From an uncultured Collinsella sp. (GTDB lineage: Bacteria; Actinomycetota; Coriobacteriia; Coriobacteriales; Coriobacteriaceae), in NCBI GenBank assembly GCA_902494195.1, contig CABUSH010000006.1, positions 1 to 64,000 on the forward strand: a stretch of DNA of 64,000 nucleotides, given 5' to 3'. Below are positions 8,586 through 17,980 of the stretch, piece by piece (the stretch's first letter is position 1; each line of letters begins with the position of its first letter). Made by a program: the position numbers and the translations under genes. The notes under the pieces are model-generated. The model made no database searches. It had not been told where the DNA came from and saw only the letters and a list, made by a program, of their open reading frames with translations.

Positions 8586-11207
8586 TTACCATTCACGACC
8601 CAGATAAACATGGAAGTGCAGCGTCTGAAGAACACGATCTTCGCCGCTATCCGCGTTTTTCAGGCAAAGTGCATACTCCGCGCGTTCATCAAGTTCAACG
8701 GTTGGACGCACCGTCAGCATTACCTTAAAGCGGCGCGCCCTCGCATCGACTTCGGTCAAATCGGCTACGATTCTTGCAATGTCGGTTACGGGGTTTCCGC
8801 TGCGATCGGCAACAAACACTTCATAGTTCGCAGGAAGGATCTTGCCGACCACTACCTCATCTTGCAGAAACTCCAGGAAGAAAGACGTATTCGAGATGGA
8901 TTCAAGTTGCGTAACGAGGGACAAGCCAACAGGGCTCGATGCGACAAAGCCACGCGTTCCGGCGCGCTTATTGCTAAAGGTCAAAACCGGCACACACATC
9001 TCCTGCAATGAGATACCGCCATGGACAAAGTTCTCGCCTCCGCCGGGACGTCGCAAACGCACGCATTCACGTGGCGAAAAGCCCACAAGGCTACCAGCAG
9101 AAGCGGGTAGAGCAACCTTAAGCAGCGTATCGGACTCAGAATCGCTCGAGGCAACAGCCCAGCGGCGTCCAGCCTCAATAACGTCGCCCGCCACGTCTGC
9201 AACACTCGTATGATCATATTCGGCAAGCGGCTCTGCGGTGTACAGAAACCCATGATCTGCCGTAATGACGATTCGAGACGACATAAACTCACGCACGATG
9301 AGCTTGACCAGCACCGATAACTCGTCAATTGTTTCATCGCAGGCATGAAACGCCCTGCGCTCGGTTGCGGCCTTGTCACCAATGGCATCAATGAGATCGT
9401 GATAGATATAGACAACGCTCGCGTCTCCTACGACCTTCTTGCGTTCGGCACGGTCCATCTCGCCGACAAAACGGTCATAGCGAACCGCAACAGCACCCTC
9501 ATAATGCTCGCCAATCACCTTTTGGCGAGATTCGATAGTATCGACGCGCCCCCCATCAACAAGCACCCCAAAGCCCGATCCTGCCTCTCCGCATGCCTCG
9601 TAACGCATCGTTCCATGAGGCAACAAGGCAGCCATACCGCATCTGGTTATCGAAGGAAACACACCTTGCACGGCGCCAAGCTCGCACCGACCCTTTGTCT
9701 CGCGCTCAAGACGCTCGGCGAGCTCTGCAGCAACCTCATAACGCAAAGCATCAGATACGATGACCCAAATACGCTTTCCGCGGCGATTCGCAGGCTCAAC
9801 GTAGCTCAGATCAAAATCAACCTGACGCGGAATACCTTTCACATATCCCTGCAAGCCCAATGCGTCGCCCGATGCGCTTGCCCAACGGCGAGAGAGCTCC
9901 TTAAGAAACCAGCCTTTATACAAAGCTTCCATCGACTCAAAGCAGGCCCGGAAGTCTTCATCGAGTTCGTACTCCCCCGCTCTAAAGGCACCGGCGAACT
10001 CCGTCACCAGCTCACGGTACCAAGCGTCCATGCGATAGAAATCGCTGGCATAAGAACCCCAAAGGGCCAAAGCCCCCATGCCCGCAAAACCTTCTACATG
10101 GTCGCGATAAAAACGCTGCATATGAGCTGCAGCCGAAACGCCGCGATAATAGCAGGCAAGTTCCTCATACCAGAGCGATCCGCGACGAGAGGCGACGACC
10201 GACAAAACCTCATCAGCAGCATCCACAGACAGACGCACCCGCTCAAACAGCATGCGCAGAATGGTGGCATCGATGCAGGGAAAGACGTCGGCTCCTGCAA
10301 TACAGTCAAGACCAACGTCAGCAAGTATCTTTCCAAGCTCAAGCTCACGCTCAACCGCCGTTGTCATACTCAACAGCAATAGACGATTACCGCCACGAAC
10401 CCAATAATCAACGCATGCGCGGCAGAACGCGGCATGAACAGCCTGGGAAGAGAAACGTCCCGACAGCGCGTCCAGACATCCACCCGTCATTGACCGCGAG
10501 CAGGCGGTGAGCAACACGTGGACCAACAACTCGGGAACACGAGATAGCTCGAGCGCGTTCCCGTCAAAACCACACCAATGACGAATGAGCTCGCAGAAAT
10601 AGCCATTCATCTCATATTCAGCAAGTAGGACAACCACCTGATCAGCATTGCCCTCGTGCAGGAGTGCCAAATAGCCTGATACGATTGCCGCGGGATCGAG
10701 TTCGCTGGCACCCAAGCAGGCAGCCAAAATGCCAAGCTCAAGCTCATCGACGGTCGCAACAGCGACTTCCCTCGATGAATGTAGCAACTTATTGAGCTTT
10801 ATAACGTTGCGGCGCTTGGCAAAAAAGGCTTTATGGGACTCAAGCGCCGCGCGCATCTCATACGAATCAACCGCGCCGATCTCGCGTAGCTGCACGGAAA
10901 CATAGTCGGCGGCAAACGGGACGCAACGCGCTTCAACATCCGCCAGCCAATCGCCAGACGGCTCCCCTGCGCAGCGACGATATATGAGCACCTTACGTCC
11001 GCCCAAGTCACCATTGAGCTTACGCTTGATAGCAAACCGACCACCCTCGCGATCAACGAGAACGCTGACGCCCGGCAACTCCAAATCTGCAAGCACATCC
11101 TCAAATTCACCGGACGGATCATGCCATACAACAATGGCGCCCCCGCAATCGGCGTCCTGACCTGCAAACAAATGCAGCAGCTCGGATGTAATATCTGCAA
11201 GCTTCAT
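8586..11207 (-). CDS. pglZ: BREX system alkaline-phosphatase-superfamily protein PglZ
   Basis: The 873-residue protein is a core BREX component, needed with PglX for host methylation and phage exclusion in characterised systems. The N-terminal ~100 residues show the PglZ-N pattern (IVVWHDPSGEFEDVLADLELP, then DWLADVE). The metal-dependent phosphatase-fold core follows, with WVIVSDALRYEVAAEL near residue 480 and ITADHGFLYT near 650. The C-terminal region ends in a beta-rich domain. The start ATG at 11207 lies 15 nt after the helicase stop. The length fits type 1 PglZ (about 850). Its N-terminal domain reappears inside the winged-helix protein encoded at 14332-16287. Confidence 0.93.
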   Translation of the reverse strand: MKLADITSELLHLFAGQDADCGGAIVVWHDPSGEFEDVLADLELPGVSVLVDREGGRFAIKRKLNGDLGGRKVLIYRRCAGEPSGDWLADVEARCVPFAADYVSVQLREIGAVDSYEMRAALESHKAFFAKRRNVIKLNKLLHSSREVAVATVDELELGILAACLGASELDPAAIVSGYLALLHEGNADQVVVLLAEYEMNGYFCELIRHWCGFDGNALELSRVPELLVHVLLTACSRSMTGGCLDALSGRFSSQAVHAAFCRACVDYWVRGGNRLLLLSMTTAVERELELGKILADVGLDCIAGADVFPCIDATILRMLFERVRLSVDAADEVLSVVASRRGSLWYEELACYYRGVSAAAHMQRFYRDHVEGFAGMGALALWGSYASDFYRMDAWYRELVTEFAGAFRAGEYELDEDFRACFESMEALYKGWFLKELSRRWASASGDALGLQGYVKGIPRQVDFDLSYVEPANRRGKRIWVIVSDALRYEVAAELAERLERETKGRCELGAVQGVFPSITRCGMAALLPHGTMRYEACGEAGSGFGVLVDGGRVDTIESRQKVIGEHYEGAVAVRYDRFVGEMDRAERKKVVGDASVVYIYHDLIDAIGDKAATERRAFHACDETIDELSVLVKLIVREFMSSRIVITADHGFLYTAEPLAEYDHTSVADVAGDVIEAGRRWAVASSDSESDTLLKVALPASAGSLVGFSPRECVRLRRPGGGENFVHGGISLQEMCVPVLTFSNKRAGTRGFVASSPVGLSLVTQLESISNTSFFLEFLQDEVVVGKILPANYEVFVADRSGNPVTDIARIVADLTEVDARARRFKVMLTVRPTVELDERAEYALCLKNADSGEDRVLQTLHFHVYLGREW

Positions 11208-11222
11208 GGCAAACTCTCAAAA

Positions 11223-13100
11223 CTAGTCATCAAACAAACCGGCGAAAATAGCATCCAAATCCTCTTGAGAGGTAGGCTGCGTCTCGAGTATTTCGGAATC
11301 AATACACCTGAGCATGGTGTTCTCTTTTTCGCGCAAGCGAGTATATATTTCCTCGTCAAGCGACCACGGGTCGGGTTTTCCAAGGTCGTAATCTTCCGAA
11401 AGGTAGTAGTACCTTGTCTGCTGATCTTGCGGCAGGCCCAAACGGTGGATTCGATCGCGGGACTGCAGCAAATGGACCAGATTAAAGCTGTACTCGTAGT
11501 ACACGGCATCGTGACAAATCGAATGCAGCGAGACAGACTCGGCAAGCGTATGAGGATTGGTGATGAGTACGGGAAACTTGCCAGCCCTAAAGTCATCCAG
11601 GTCTGCCGAACGACAGACAAGGTCATCCTGGCCGTTAATCGTACGTGCCTCAATCCCCATATCAGCCAGACCGCGCTGAAGATCGGACATGCTCTTGATG
11701 AAAATGCACCAGACGATAACCGAGCGCCCCTGTGCCACCAAGTCGCCAATCAGAGAGCAGCAACGAGCACGTTTGCTCGATGTCCCGGCAGAGCGAATCA
11801 TGCCCACAATCTTATCGGAGTAGTCGACGGCATCGACCTCGCCGGTCTCCTCGTCTTCTTCGATAATCCAACGATAGTCTTCGGGATTAAGCGTTTCGAG
11901 CAGGTCGATCGGATCGTTCTCCATCTGCAGCACACGCAGCATCAAGGTCAGTTTGTTGCGACGGTAACGGTTTTTAATAACGCCGAGCAGTAGATTCGTA
12001 CGCTCGCCAGACGACACCTTGATAAGCTCGTCGGGCTCAGCCCTCGGGACGCCTAGGTCATCCTTGGTCGTACGGCAATAAAATGGCTGCAACTTGTTGT
12101 TCACGAGCTCAATGTCCGAGTCCTCAGCGTTTTTGAGCTCGCTTTTCTCAAAGCCAAAAAAGTTGTCATACTCCCGCGGATACAGAATGTGCAACATATT
12201 GTAAATATCGATATATCCGTTAGGAATTGGCGTGCCCGTCAGGGCAAACGTATAGGGAGCACTCTTGGAAACCACGAGAGCCGCGTTAGCTTGCTTTCCG
12301 CCAACGCGCTTAACGCGATGGATTTCGTCGAACACCAAAAGCGTACGCTCTCCAGCGACCTTGCTGAGTTCCTCGGCAACGCCAATAGCCGCCTCGTAAT
12401 TCACAAGCAGCAAATTGCAACCGCCCACACGAGCGCGAATATAGCTCCGACGGTCAGACTTACCAAGCTTTCGGTAAGCATCGTCTTGCGTTGTAAACAA
12501 GTTGAGTGGCCACTTATCGCCAAAGCAGAGCCTCCACTCCGTCGCCCAGGAATCAAATGCGTTTTTTGGGCACACGACCATAATGCGATCGACCATGCTG
12601 CGGGCCGCCAAAAAGGCAAACGCACCAAGAACGGTCGCCGTTTTACCCGACCCCGGCACCGAGAAGTTGCCCGCACGTCCCATCGTTGCCAAGAAAAACG
12701 CGTCGCGCATCTGGCGATCCTTAAGTGGACGCGCCATGGCGGCATCGACGACCTCCGAGAACTCTGCGAGATGGGCATCGTGTTTGTGGTCGCCGCGCTT
12801 GATCTCGTTTCCCAAACGCGAACGTTGCTCGGCAAGTTCGCGAATCTGCGTAAAGCCGTCCTGAAGGTCGTCATCGACCGATAGCGCCACACCAAGACGG
12901 CCAGCAACCTTCGAAAGCTTGCCAACAATCTTTTCGAACTCCGTATAGTTGCCGATCTCTTCGAGCAAAATGTGGCCCTGGACTACACACCTAACGTATG
13001 CCCTGCAGGTCATCTTAAAGCGAGCATTGCGACGAAGAGAGTCAGCATCAAGAGGATCAGGATCAAGATAGATTTGTCCGTTTCGCTGATACAGGCGCAT
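11223..13100 (-). CDS. SNF2-type DEAD/H helicase in the BREX operon
   Basis: 625 residues. The two RecA-like lobes carry SVPGSGKT (motif I) near residue 150, LLLVNYEA (Ia/Ib), DEIHRVK (motif II) near 257, LTGTPIPN (motif III), and LQSRDRIHRLG (motif VI) near 549. The SNF2-like spacing and the final arginine-finger motif indicate a dsDNA translocase rather than an unwinding helicase. The first ~110 residues form a separate unassigned domain. Its start is directly after the ParB-like stop (overlapping translation signals), and pglZ follows 15 nt later. BREX types 2, 3, 5 and 6 carry BrxD/BrxH-type ATPases; whether this one belongs to the BrxH group needs a tree. Confidence 0.88.
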   Translation of the reverse strand: MRLYQRNGQIYLDPDPLDADSLRRNARFKMTCRAYVRCVVQGHILLEEIGNYTEFEKIVGKLSKVAGRLGVALSVDDDLQDGFTQIRELAEQRSRLGNEIKRGDHKHDAHLAEFSEVVDAAMARPLKDRQMRDAFFLATMGRAGNFSVPGSGKTATVLGAFAFLAARSMVDRIMVVCPKNAFDSWATEWRLCFGDKWPLNLFTTQDDAYRKLGKSDRRSYIRARVGGCNLLLVNYEAAIGVAEELSKVAGERTLLVFDEIHRVKRVGGKQANAALVVSKSAPYTFALTGTPIPNGYIDIYNMLHILYPREYDNFFGFEKSELKNAEDSDIELVNNKLQPFYCRTTKDDLGVPRAEPDELIKVSSGERTNLLLGVIKNRYRRNKLTLMLRVLQMENDPIDLLETLNPEDYRWIIEEDEETGEVDAVDYSDKIVGMIRSAGTSSKRARCCSLIGDLVAQGRSVIVWCIFIKSMSDLQRGLADMGIEARTINGQDDLVCRSADLDDFRAGKFPVLITNPHTLAESVSLHSICHDAVYYEYSFNLVHLLQSRDRIHRLGLPQDQQTRYYYLSEDYDLGKPDPWSLDEEIYTRLREKENTMLRCIDSEILETQPTSQEDLDAIFAGLFDD

Positions 13101-13103
13101 TGC

Positions 13104-14327
13104 TTAGCCCTCTAAAGTCTTTTGGACGGCATCGAGAACTTCCTGGGCCTTCTCAAGAAGAGACTGCAGCCCATCCTGCATATTGGCAAGCTGTTCGGGC
13201 TCCAGTTTGTGCAGTATTTCCACGTCAACTTCGCCAACATTTGAGAGTGCGTTGCGGATGGCGCGCACTTGTCCGTTTTTGATGTTACGATTGCCGGCCT
13301 TCGTGCGGGCAACGGTTCTAGACGCCTTCATCCCCTCTTTCAAACGCGTGTCAGAGCCAAACGTATCGCGAAGATATTCCGTAGTGACAACCACGTCTTC
13401 GGGCTTTTCCTCAAGCCTTTCCAAAACCTCAACGGTATAATCCAGCTGCTCTTCGCGCAGCTTGTCGTCATCAATCAAATTATCGATAAACTCGCGCACC
13501 TCACGCGTGCGGTCACCGAGCGTCTGACACAACAAATTTGCAAACACGGCATTTTTAATCTCTTCTCGATCGTCCTTGTTCTTGACCTTACCAAGCCTGG
13601 TCGTAAGCGACTCGATAGGGCCTTGCAACTTAAGGTCCTGGGCAATATGAAATGCGCCGGGAGCCTCACAGAACTCAAGAAAATCTTTCAACATATCGAT
13701 TTGAGCGAGACTGTTCTTCATTTCGCTCTGCTTCATATTGGCATGCTTGGCATATTCTTCTGCCGTCATACGCCCTTCATTGACCCACCTATCGATATCG
13801 ACCAGACGAGAGATGGCATCATATTCCTGTTTGGTGTCCTCGCCCAGCTGAATCTCGAGCTCAAGACCCTTAATGGCATTTTCGTCATAGGTATCGGGGA
13901 ACACGCAGCAGCGCAGCATGCGAAGGGTGTTCTCGGCAGCAGACAACTTACGCAAGCAGGTAAAACGACGGTTACCGTCAATGACAACGCCGTTGGTCAA
14001 AATGATCGCAGATTGTTGTTGGCCCTTGTTTTTAATATCCAACATAGTCGTCTTAAGATGCTTGGGGTTATCCGCCTCGACCATACCCGCAATGAGGTTA
14101 TCGAGCTCCGCTTGATCTTGAGGCAGGCCCTCGGGGTGCTCTGCCTGATAGCGCGAAATGAAGGTAGCAATTCGTCCATTCTGCACATTGAAATGCAACT
14201 TATCGACGCGCACCTCGTAAATTGGACAATCCTGGTTCTGACCGTTAATAAACTTGCGCTCGCTATTGCCGGTTTTGCGAACCCAGCCCTCAGCAATACC
14301 CGTGTTGATGAACTTTTCCATTTCCAT
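13104..14327 (-). CDS. ParB/sulfiredoxin-fold protein in the BREX operon
   Basis: 407 residues. The N-terminal half has the ParB-type box VVIDGNRRFTCLRKL near residues 114-128, the nucleotide-binding GNRR element of ParB/Srx domains, preceded by the usual VRVDKLHF segment. A helical middle with an HTH-like HANMKQSEMKNSLAQIDML (about 205-223) follows. The C-terminal 150 residues are charged and helical, ending in a probable coiled coil. ParB folds hydrolyse CTP or act as nucleases or DNA-binding clamps; here the role is unknown. It sits 4 nt after the tandem winged-helix gene and 3 nt before the helicase gene, so the three are translationally tied. Confidence 0.75.
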   Translation of the reverse strand: MEMEKFINTGIAEGWVRKTGNSERKFINGQNQDCPIYEVRVDKLHFNVQNGRIATFISRYQAEHPEGLPQDQAELDNLIAGMVEADNPKHLKTTMLDIKNKGQQQSAIILTNGVVIDGNRRFTCLRKLSAAENTLRMLRCCVFPDTYDENAIKGLELEIQLGEDTKQEYDAISRLVDIDRWVNEGRMTAEEYAKHANMKQSEMKNSLAQIDMLKDFLEFCEAPGAFHIAQDLKLQGPIESLTTRLGKVKNKDDREEIKNAVFANLLCQTLGDRTREVREFIDNLIDDDKLREEQLDYTVEVLERLEEKPEDVVVTTEYLRDTFGSDTRLKEGMKASRTVARTKAGNRNIKNGQVRAIRNALSNVGEVDVEILHKLEPEQLANMQDGLQSLLEKAQEVLDAVQKTLEG

Positions 14328-14331
14328 TGTT

Positions 14332-16287
14332 TTACTCCACTTCTAGTACAAACTGGTCATGGCTAACAAATACGCGCTCGCTAGCGCTTGAATAAAACAA
14401 GTCCGACTTACGAATTATCTGGATGAGCTGCGCGCGCGGAACCACTACGCCGTACTCTTCCGAAAGCAAGTCGACAAGATCGTCGATATCGATCGATATC
14501 TCGCGCGCCACCACCGCCTGGATAAAATCACGGCCCTTCATGGCAAGGCCGCGTGGCGCAAAGAGCTTAATGCCCACAAGGTTTCCGTGCCCCAGCAGGT
14601 CCTCCTGCGACAGGAGCACGCTTTCGTAAAATGCATCGGATAGACCGTACTCAAGTAAGGGCAAATCGGATGCGCAGCGCCTGAGCCACGGCACGGTAAA
14701 GTACGGCGTATCGTCATCAGCGCCACGCTCGATGGCATCCAAAGCAAAGCTGCGCAAATCGGCATCCCTAATATCAAGCTCATCAAGACCATCGCGCGTA
14801 ATCCAGCTCGACTCATCGTAGTCAAGCAAATCGCCCGACCTAATGGCTCGATAGACCATGTTTTTAAAGGACATACAGTTCAACATGGATTGAGGCAGGC
14901 TATCGTGCTCGACGATGGCTCCGTGCATCAAAGACAGATAGAAATCTGTCTGGCTTACGCCCCGGCCTCTACAGGCGCAGTCAGCATAAAGCGTGAACCC
15001 CGTTTGATAGGCAAACAATTCCAGCTTGAGCGTTTCGTCGGGCGAGCATCCCGCCAGCTCCGCAAACTGGGAAAGCAGGTACCAATCCTCATCAAGCTTG
15101 GGAAGAGTTGGCTCACTGGCCATGACGCCTTCAGATCCGGTATCAACACGCTCGCCATGGAACGGCTGGGGATGTACGTCTTCAGCCACAGCAACGCGCG
15201 GAGCCGCCGTGGCCGGCCCGCATTCATTATCTTCAATAACGTTTTCTCGGGCTTCGACCGGATCACTTTGCGTCTCGGGAACAAAGCTCTCAGCACTCGC
15301 TTCAACGTCCGCAAACCAATCGTTCGCATCGACAACGCACGGTGATGACCGATAGAACAGCGCTCGTTCATCGAAGCCGAGTTCGTAAATAGCTCGAATC
15401 GTATCGAATTTTCCGGCCACATCCTCGCGAATCAGCACAACATCGTCGGGCAACAATAGCCGCTCAACAACATCCGCGTATGCACCGCCAACGTCATGCC
15501 ATAAAAGAATGGAACCGGACGTTGTATCAAATGCCATTTGCAGCTGTTCGGAGAGCTTGATCAGAGAGTCATCCAGCATTTGTTCTTCGCATGGGGCGGG
15601 GGTCTCATCGACACCCAGGAACCGATACCCAAACCCGTACACCGTCGCGATCCAAAGAGGATTCTTTATCTCCTCCCCCAGCTTCTTGCGGAGGTTTTTG
15701 ACATGTGTTGCAAGAGCCCTCTTCGACTCAGCAAAGCCAATGCCCATAGAAATCTGCGACAGTTCCTCGTTTGGAACCTCGACGCCTGGCCTGGTTGTAA
15801 ATGCACTCAAAACACTATACTCATTCGGAGTAAGCGCAAGCTCCTCGCCATCGAGCTGAACAATACGGTTCTCAGAGTCAACGACAAGCACACGGTCGCC
15901 ATGCGCAGAACGAAATACACGCCCGCCTTCACCAATGCTCGCCTCAGGCTCAAATCCCGGAGCAAAATCGAGACGATAGCCATAACCGTGAACGCCCTTA
16001 AGCCAACGAGCGTTGCGGGCATCTTCTTTCAATTTCTTGCGAATGTTCTTGATATGGCTATCGAGCACTCGATGTGACTTAGGGTCATCGTGGCCAAATG
16101 CCGCAACAAACAGCTCTTGGCGAGAAAATGCATGACCCGGTTTTTGAGCCATGCAAAACAAGATGTTGAACTCATTGGGGGTCAAGCATAAGTAGGAACC
16201 GTCCATGTACGCATCGCACATGGTTGGATCGAGCAGAAGATCGCTATCGATTCGAATGATCTGATTGTTGTTTACCAATGCTCCCAT
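14332..16287 (-). CDS. Tandem OmpR-type winged helices fused to a PglZ N-terminal-like domain
   Basis: 651 residues. Residues ~12-108 and ~128-228 are two OmpR/PhoB C-terminal DNA-binding domains: both show hxLTPNEhxhL, then the recognition helix with HIKNIRKKL or HVKNLRKKL, and end in the wing VHGYGYRL or VYGFGYRF. Residues ~245-340 repeat the PglZ N-terminal pattern seen in the neighbouring PglZ: LLWHDVGGAYADVVERLLLP, a hydrophobic strand, then NDWFADVEASAESF. An acidic linker follows. Residues 395-651 are unassigned and end in a winged-helix-like segment (DIDDLVDLLSEEYGVVVP). There is no phosphoreceiver domain. I infer a regulator that both binds DNA and docks where PglZ-N docks. The start ATG at 16287 lies 32 nt after pglX-C. 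Confidence 0.85.
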   Translation of the reverse strand: MGALVNNNQIIRIDSDLLLDPTMCDAYMDGSYLCLTPNEFNILFCMAQKPGHAFSRQELFVAAFGHDDPKSHRVLDSHIKNIRKKLKEDARNARWLKGVHGYGYRLDFAPGFEPEASIGEGGRVFRSAHGDRVLVVDSENRIVQLDGEELALTPNEYSVLSAFTTRPGVEVPNEELSQISMGIGFAESKRALATHVKNLRKKLGEEIKNPLWIATVYGFGYRFLGVDETPAPCEEQMLDDSLIKLSEQLQMAFDTTSGSILLWHDVGGAYADVVERLLLPDDVVLIREDVAGKFDTIRAIYELGFDERALFYRSSPCVVDANDWFADVEASAESFVPETQSDPVEARENVIEDNECGPATAAPRVAVAEDVHPQPFHGERVDTGSEGVMASEPTLPKLDEDWYLLSQFAELAGCSPDETLKLELFAYQTGFTLYADCACRGRGVSQTDFYLSLMHGAIVEHDSLPQSMLNCMSFKNMVYRAIRSGDLLDYDESSWITRDGLDELDIRDADLRSFALDAIERGADDDTPYFTVPWLRRCASDLPLLEYGLSDAFYESVLLSQEDLLGHGNLVGIKLFAPRGLAMKGRDFIQAVVAREISIDIDDLVDLLSEEYGVVVPRAQLIQIIRKSDLFYSSASERVFVSHDQFVLEVE

Positions 16288-16319
16288 AGCGGCTCTTTCG
16301 ACTTCTAGCGCGCAGACGA

Positions 16320-17288
16320 CTATTTGATTTTGGCGAGAACGTCCTGGAACTTGGCGTAATTGACCTTAACGCCGTCATCCAAATCAATCTCAATCATTTG
16401 GTCTGCAAGGTGGTGGACCTTCTCCTCGTAGCTCACGAGCTCGGCAGCTTGGTCGCTTATGCGCTTTTGCTCCTTAGCAAGACGAGCACGATCACGGCTG
16501 TCGCTCACCTCCATCTGCTCGGCAATCCACATCAGCCGATTGCGATAACGTTCTTGCTGGGGATGGATATAACTCGTACGAATCAGCGCCAACAAATCAG
16601 GGCGATAGCGATGCATGTAGACCAACGCCCTAAAGCCGCCCTTCTTGCCCGAGTCGAACAGCCAGTAGATGGGACGCTTCTTGTAGGTCTGGCAGTGGTC
16701 CTTAAAGAAGTCCTTCAAAAAGTAGGTGCGAATTACCTCGCGCGAGGTGCCCTTGCCGCCGAGCGCCTCGGCAATAAAGGCCAGGTTCTGTTCGAGTGTC
16801 TCCTCGCCGTACGCGGTGCGCACAAAGTCGATAAAGTAACGCACGATGTCGTCGTCAAAGTACTCGTCGTCGGTAATGGGCAGCACGTTGTCGCCATCGG
16901 GCATAAACGTCACGTGCGCGGGATCGGGCATCTTGGCCAGATAATCGGCCACGGTGGCGCCTTGATCCGCCAGCACCAGACCATCGACATCGAGCGAATA
17001 GCGGCCAAACATGCAGCCCACGGCATAGCTTATGAGCGAGGTGATCTCGTCGCGCTTGGTGCGCACGTACTTGTTGCCCTTGTAGCTCTCCGGAATCTCT
17101 TCTGCCGTATCGAAGATGCGCGCCACCGAGACGTACTTGTCCTCGACCTCGATAGGCACCTCTCCCTCCATGTTGTAGATCTTGGCAAAGATCCGGTTGA
17201 GTTCCTCCTCGTTGGCGCGAAGCTGCTCAAAGCGAGCATTGACCTCGGCCTTGCGAGCCTCGTATTTATCGGAAAGTAGTGTTGACAT
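16320..17288 (-). CDS. pglX: Separate C-terminal part of the BREX methyltransferase PglX
   Basis: 322 residues that correspond to the last quarter of a normal single-chain PglX (about 1,150-1,200). ANEEELNRIFAKIYNM, ISYAVGCMFGRYSLD, ITDDEYFDDDIV, KRPIYWLFDSGKKGGF, LVYMHRYRPDLLA and IDLDDGVKVNYAKFQ are all conserved in that order in PglX C-terminal regions. The ATG at 17288 gives MSTLLSDKYEARKA; a TTG at 17300 in frame is an alternative. The N-terminal part ends 693 bp upstream, with a small HTH gene between. It has its own candidate operator (17365-17384). I infer that the two chains assemble into one enzyme. Confidence 0.85.
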   Translation of the reverse strand: MSTLLSDKYEARKAEVNARFEQLRANEEELNRIFAKIYNMEGEVPIEVEDKYVSVARIFDTAEEIPESYKGNKYVRTKRDEITSLISYAVGCMFGRYSLDVDGLVLADQGATVADYLAKMPDPAHVTFMPDGDNVLPITDDEYFDDDIVRYFIDFVRTAYGEETLEQNLAFIAEALGGKGTSREVIRTYFLKDFFKDHCQTYKKRPIYWLFDSGKKGGFRALVYMHRYRPDLLALIRTSYIHPQQERYRNRLMWIAEQMEVSDSRDRARLAKEQKRISDQAAELVSYEEKVHHLADQMIEIDLDDGVKVNYAKFQDVLAKIK

Positions 17289-17364
17289 ATTTGTATCCAA
17301 TCCAAAGAGCCGAGATTCAGCTCAGGTAACGGCATTTAGACAAACAGGGTTACCAAAGAAGTAG

Positions 17365-17384
17365 CAAATGAGAGCGTTTGATTC
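17365..17384. promoter_or_regulatory. Operator-like site upstream of the pglX C-terminal gene
   Basis: The sequence CAAATGAGAGCGTTTGATTC lies ~77 nt ahead of the pglX-C start, in the only sizeable gap of the BREX operon. It matches the brxA upstream site CAAATAGGTACATTTGATTC at 15 of 20 positions, including the outer CAAAT and TTTGATTC. A further AATCAAAC lies at 17407-17414. This suggests a second promoter under the same regulator. Confidence 0.5.
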
Positions 17385-17458
17385 CGACCAAATACAAGGC
17401 GAACAATCAAACATCGCCCATCGCGTCATCGCGTGTTCTGAAATCGCTCGCGTTATCC

Positions 17459-17971
17459 CTAGAAGTATTGAGCAAGCTGCATAACCGTTTGAACAGTAGT
17501 CAGGGCGATGGATATGGCGTCCGCAGAGACAAAACCGTCGAAAGGATTCTCTTTAAAACGTTTCCTGTAGCGAACTAACTCAAATCCTTTTACAGTAATT
17601 CGAACTTGAACAAGCCTTTCATGAAGGTCATCGATACTATAGTCCACGACGATGTAGTTCTGCCGGCACAGCTCATTAAGAACGGCATCAAGCAAAGAAT
17701 TATCGATTCCTTCCCCGCTTAAATCTAAAAAGGAGGTAGGGTCGTTCTTTACGCCTATGATGCCCCACAGCAAGCCTTGCGCCATTGGTTTTGTAATCGG
17801 CCGAATTGCAGTTACAGGGATATACCAGCTCTTGTCACGTTTAATACAGCCAGGAATTTTGCCGGACTTTGGCTCTGCGTATCTCCTGACCGTAGCCTCT
17901 TTAATGCCCCATAGCTCTGCGACATCTTGAGACGAGTAATAGCTTGTACCGTCGATTGTTACAGGTCTCAC
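17459..17971 (-). CDS. Small helix-turn-helix protein inserted between the two PglX parts
   Basis: About 170 residues. The N-terminus has an excisionase/MerR-like HTH: YYSSQDVAELWGIKEATVRRY followed by a wing-like KIPGCIKRDKSWYIPVTAI. The C-terminal half has a winged-helix-like LLDAVLNELCRQNYIVVD... VQVRITVKGFELV. I take the GTG at 17971 as the start because TAGGTGG sits 6 nt upstream; an earlier GTG at 17980 directly follows, in frame, the TAG stop of the pglX N-terminal gene, so amber readthrough would join the two. It could regulate the operon or bind DNA on behalf of PglX. Base composition is A/T-richer than the neighbours. Confidence 0.75.
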   Translation of the reverse strand: MRPVTIDGTSYYSSQDVAELWGIKEATVRRYAEPKSGKIPGCIKRDKSWYIPVTAIRPITKPMAQGLLWGIIGVKNDPTSFLDLSGEGIDNSLLDAVLNELCRQNYIVVDYSIDDLHERLVQVRITVKGFELVRYRKRFKENPFDGFVSADAISIALTTVQTVMQLAQYF

Positions 17972-17980
17972 TGCGACCAC

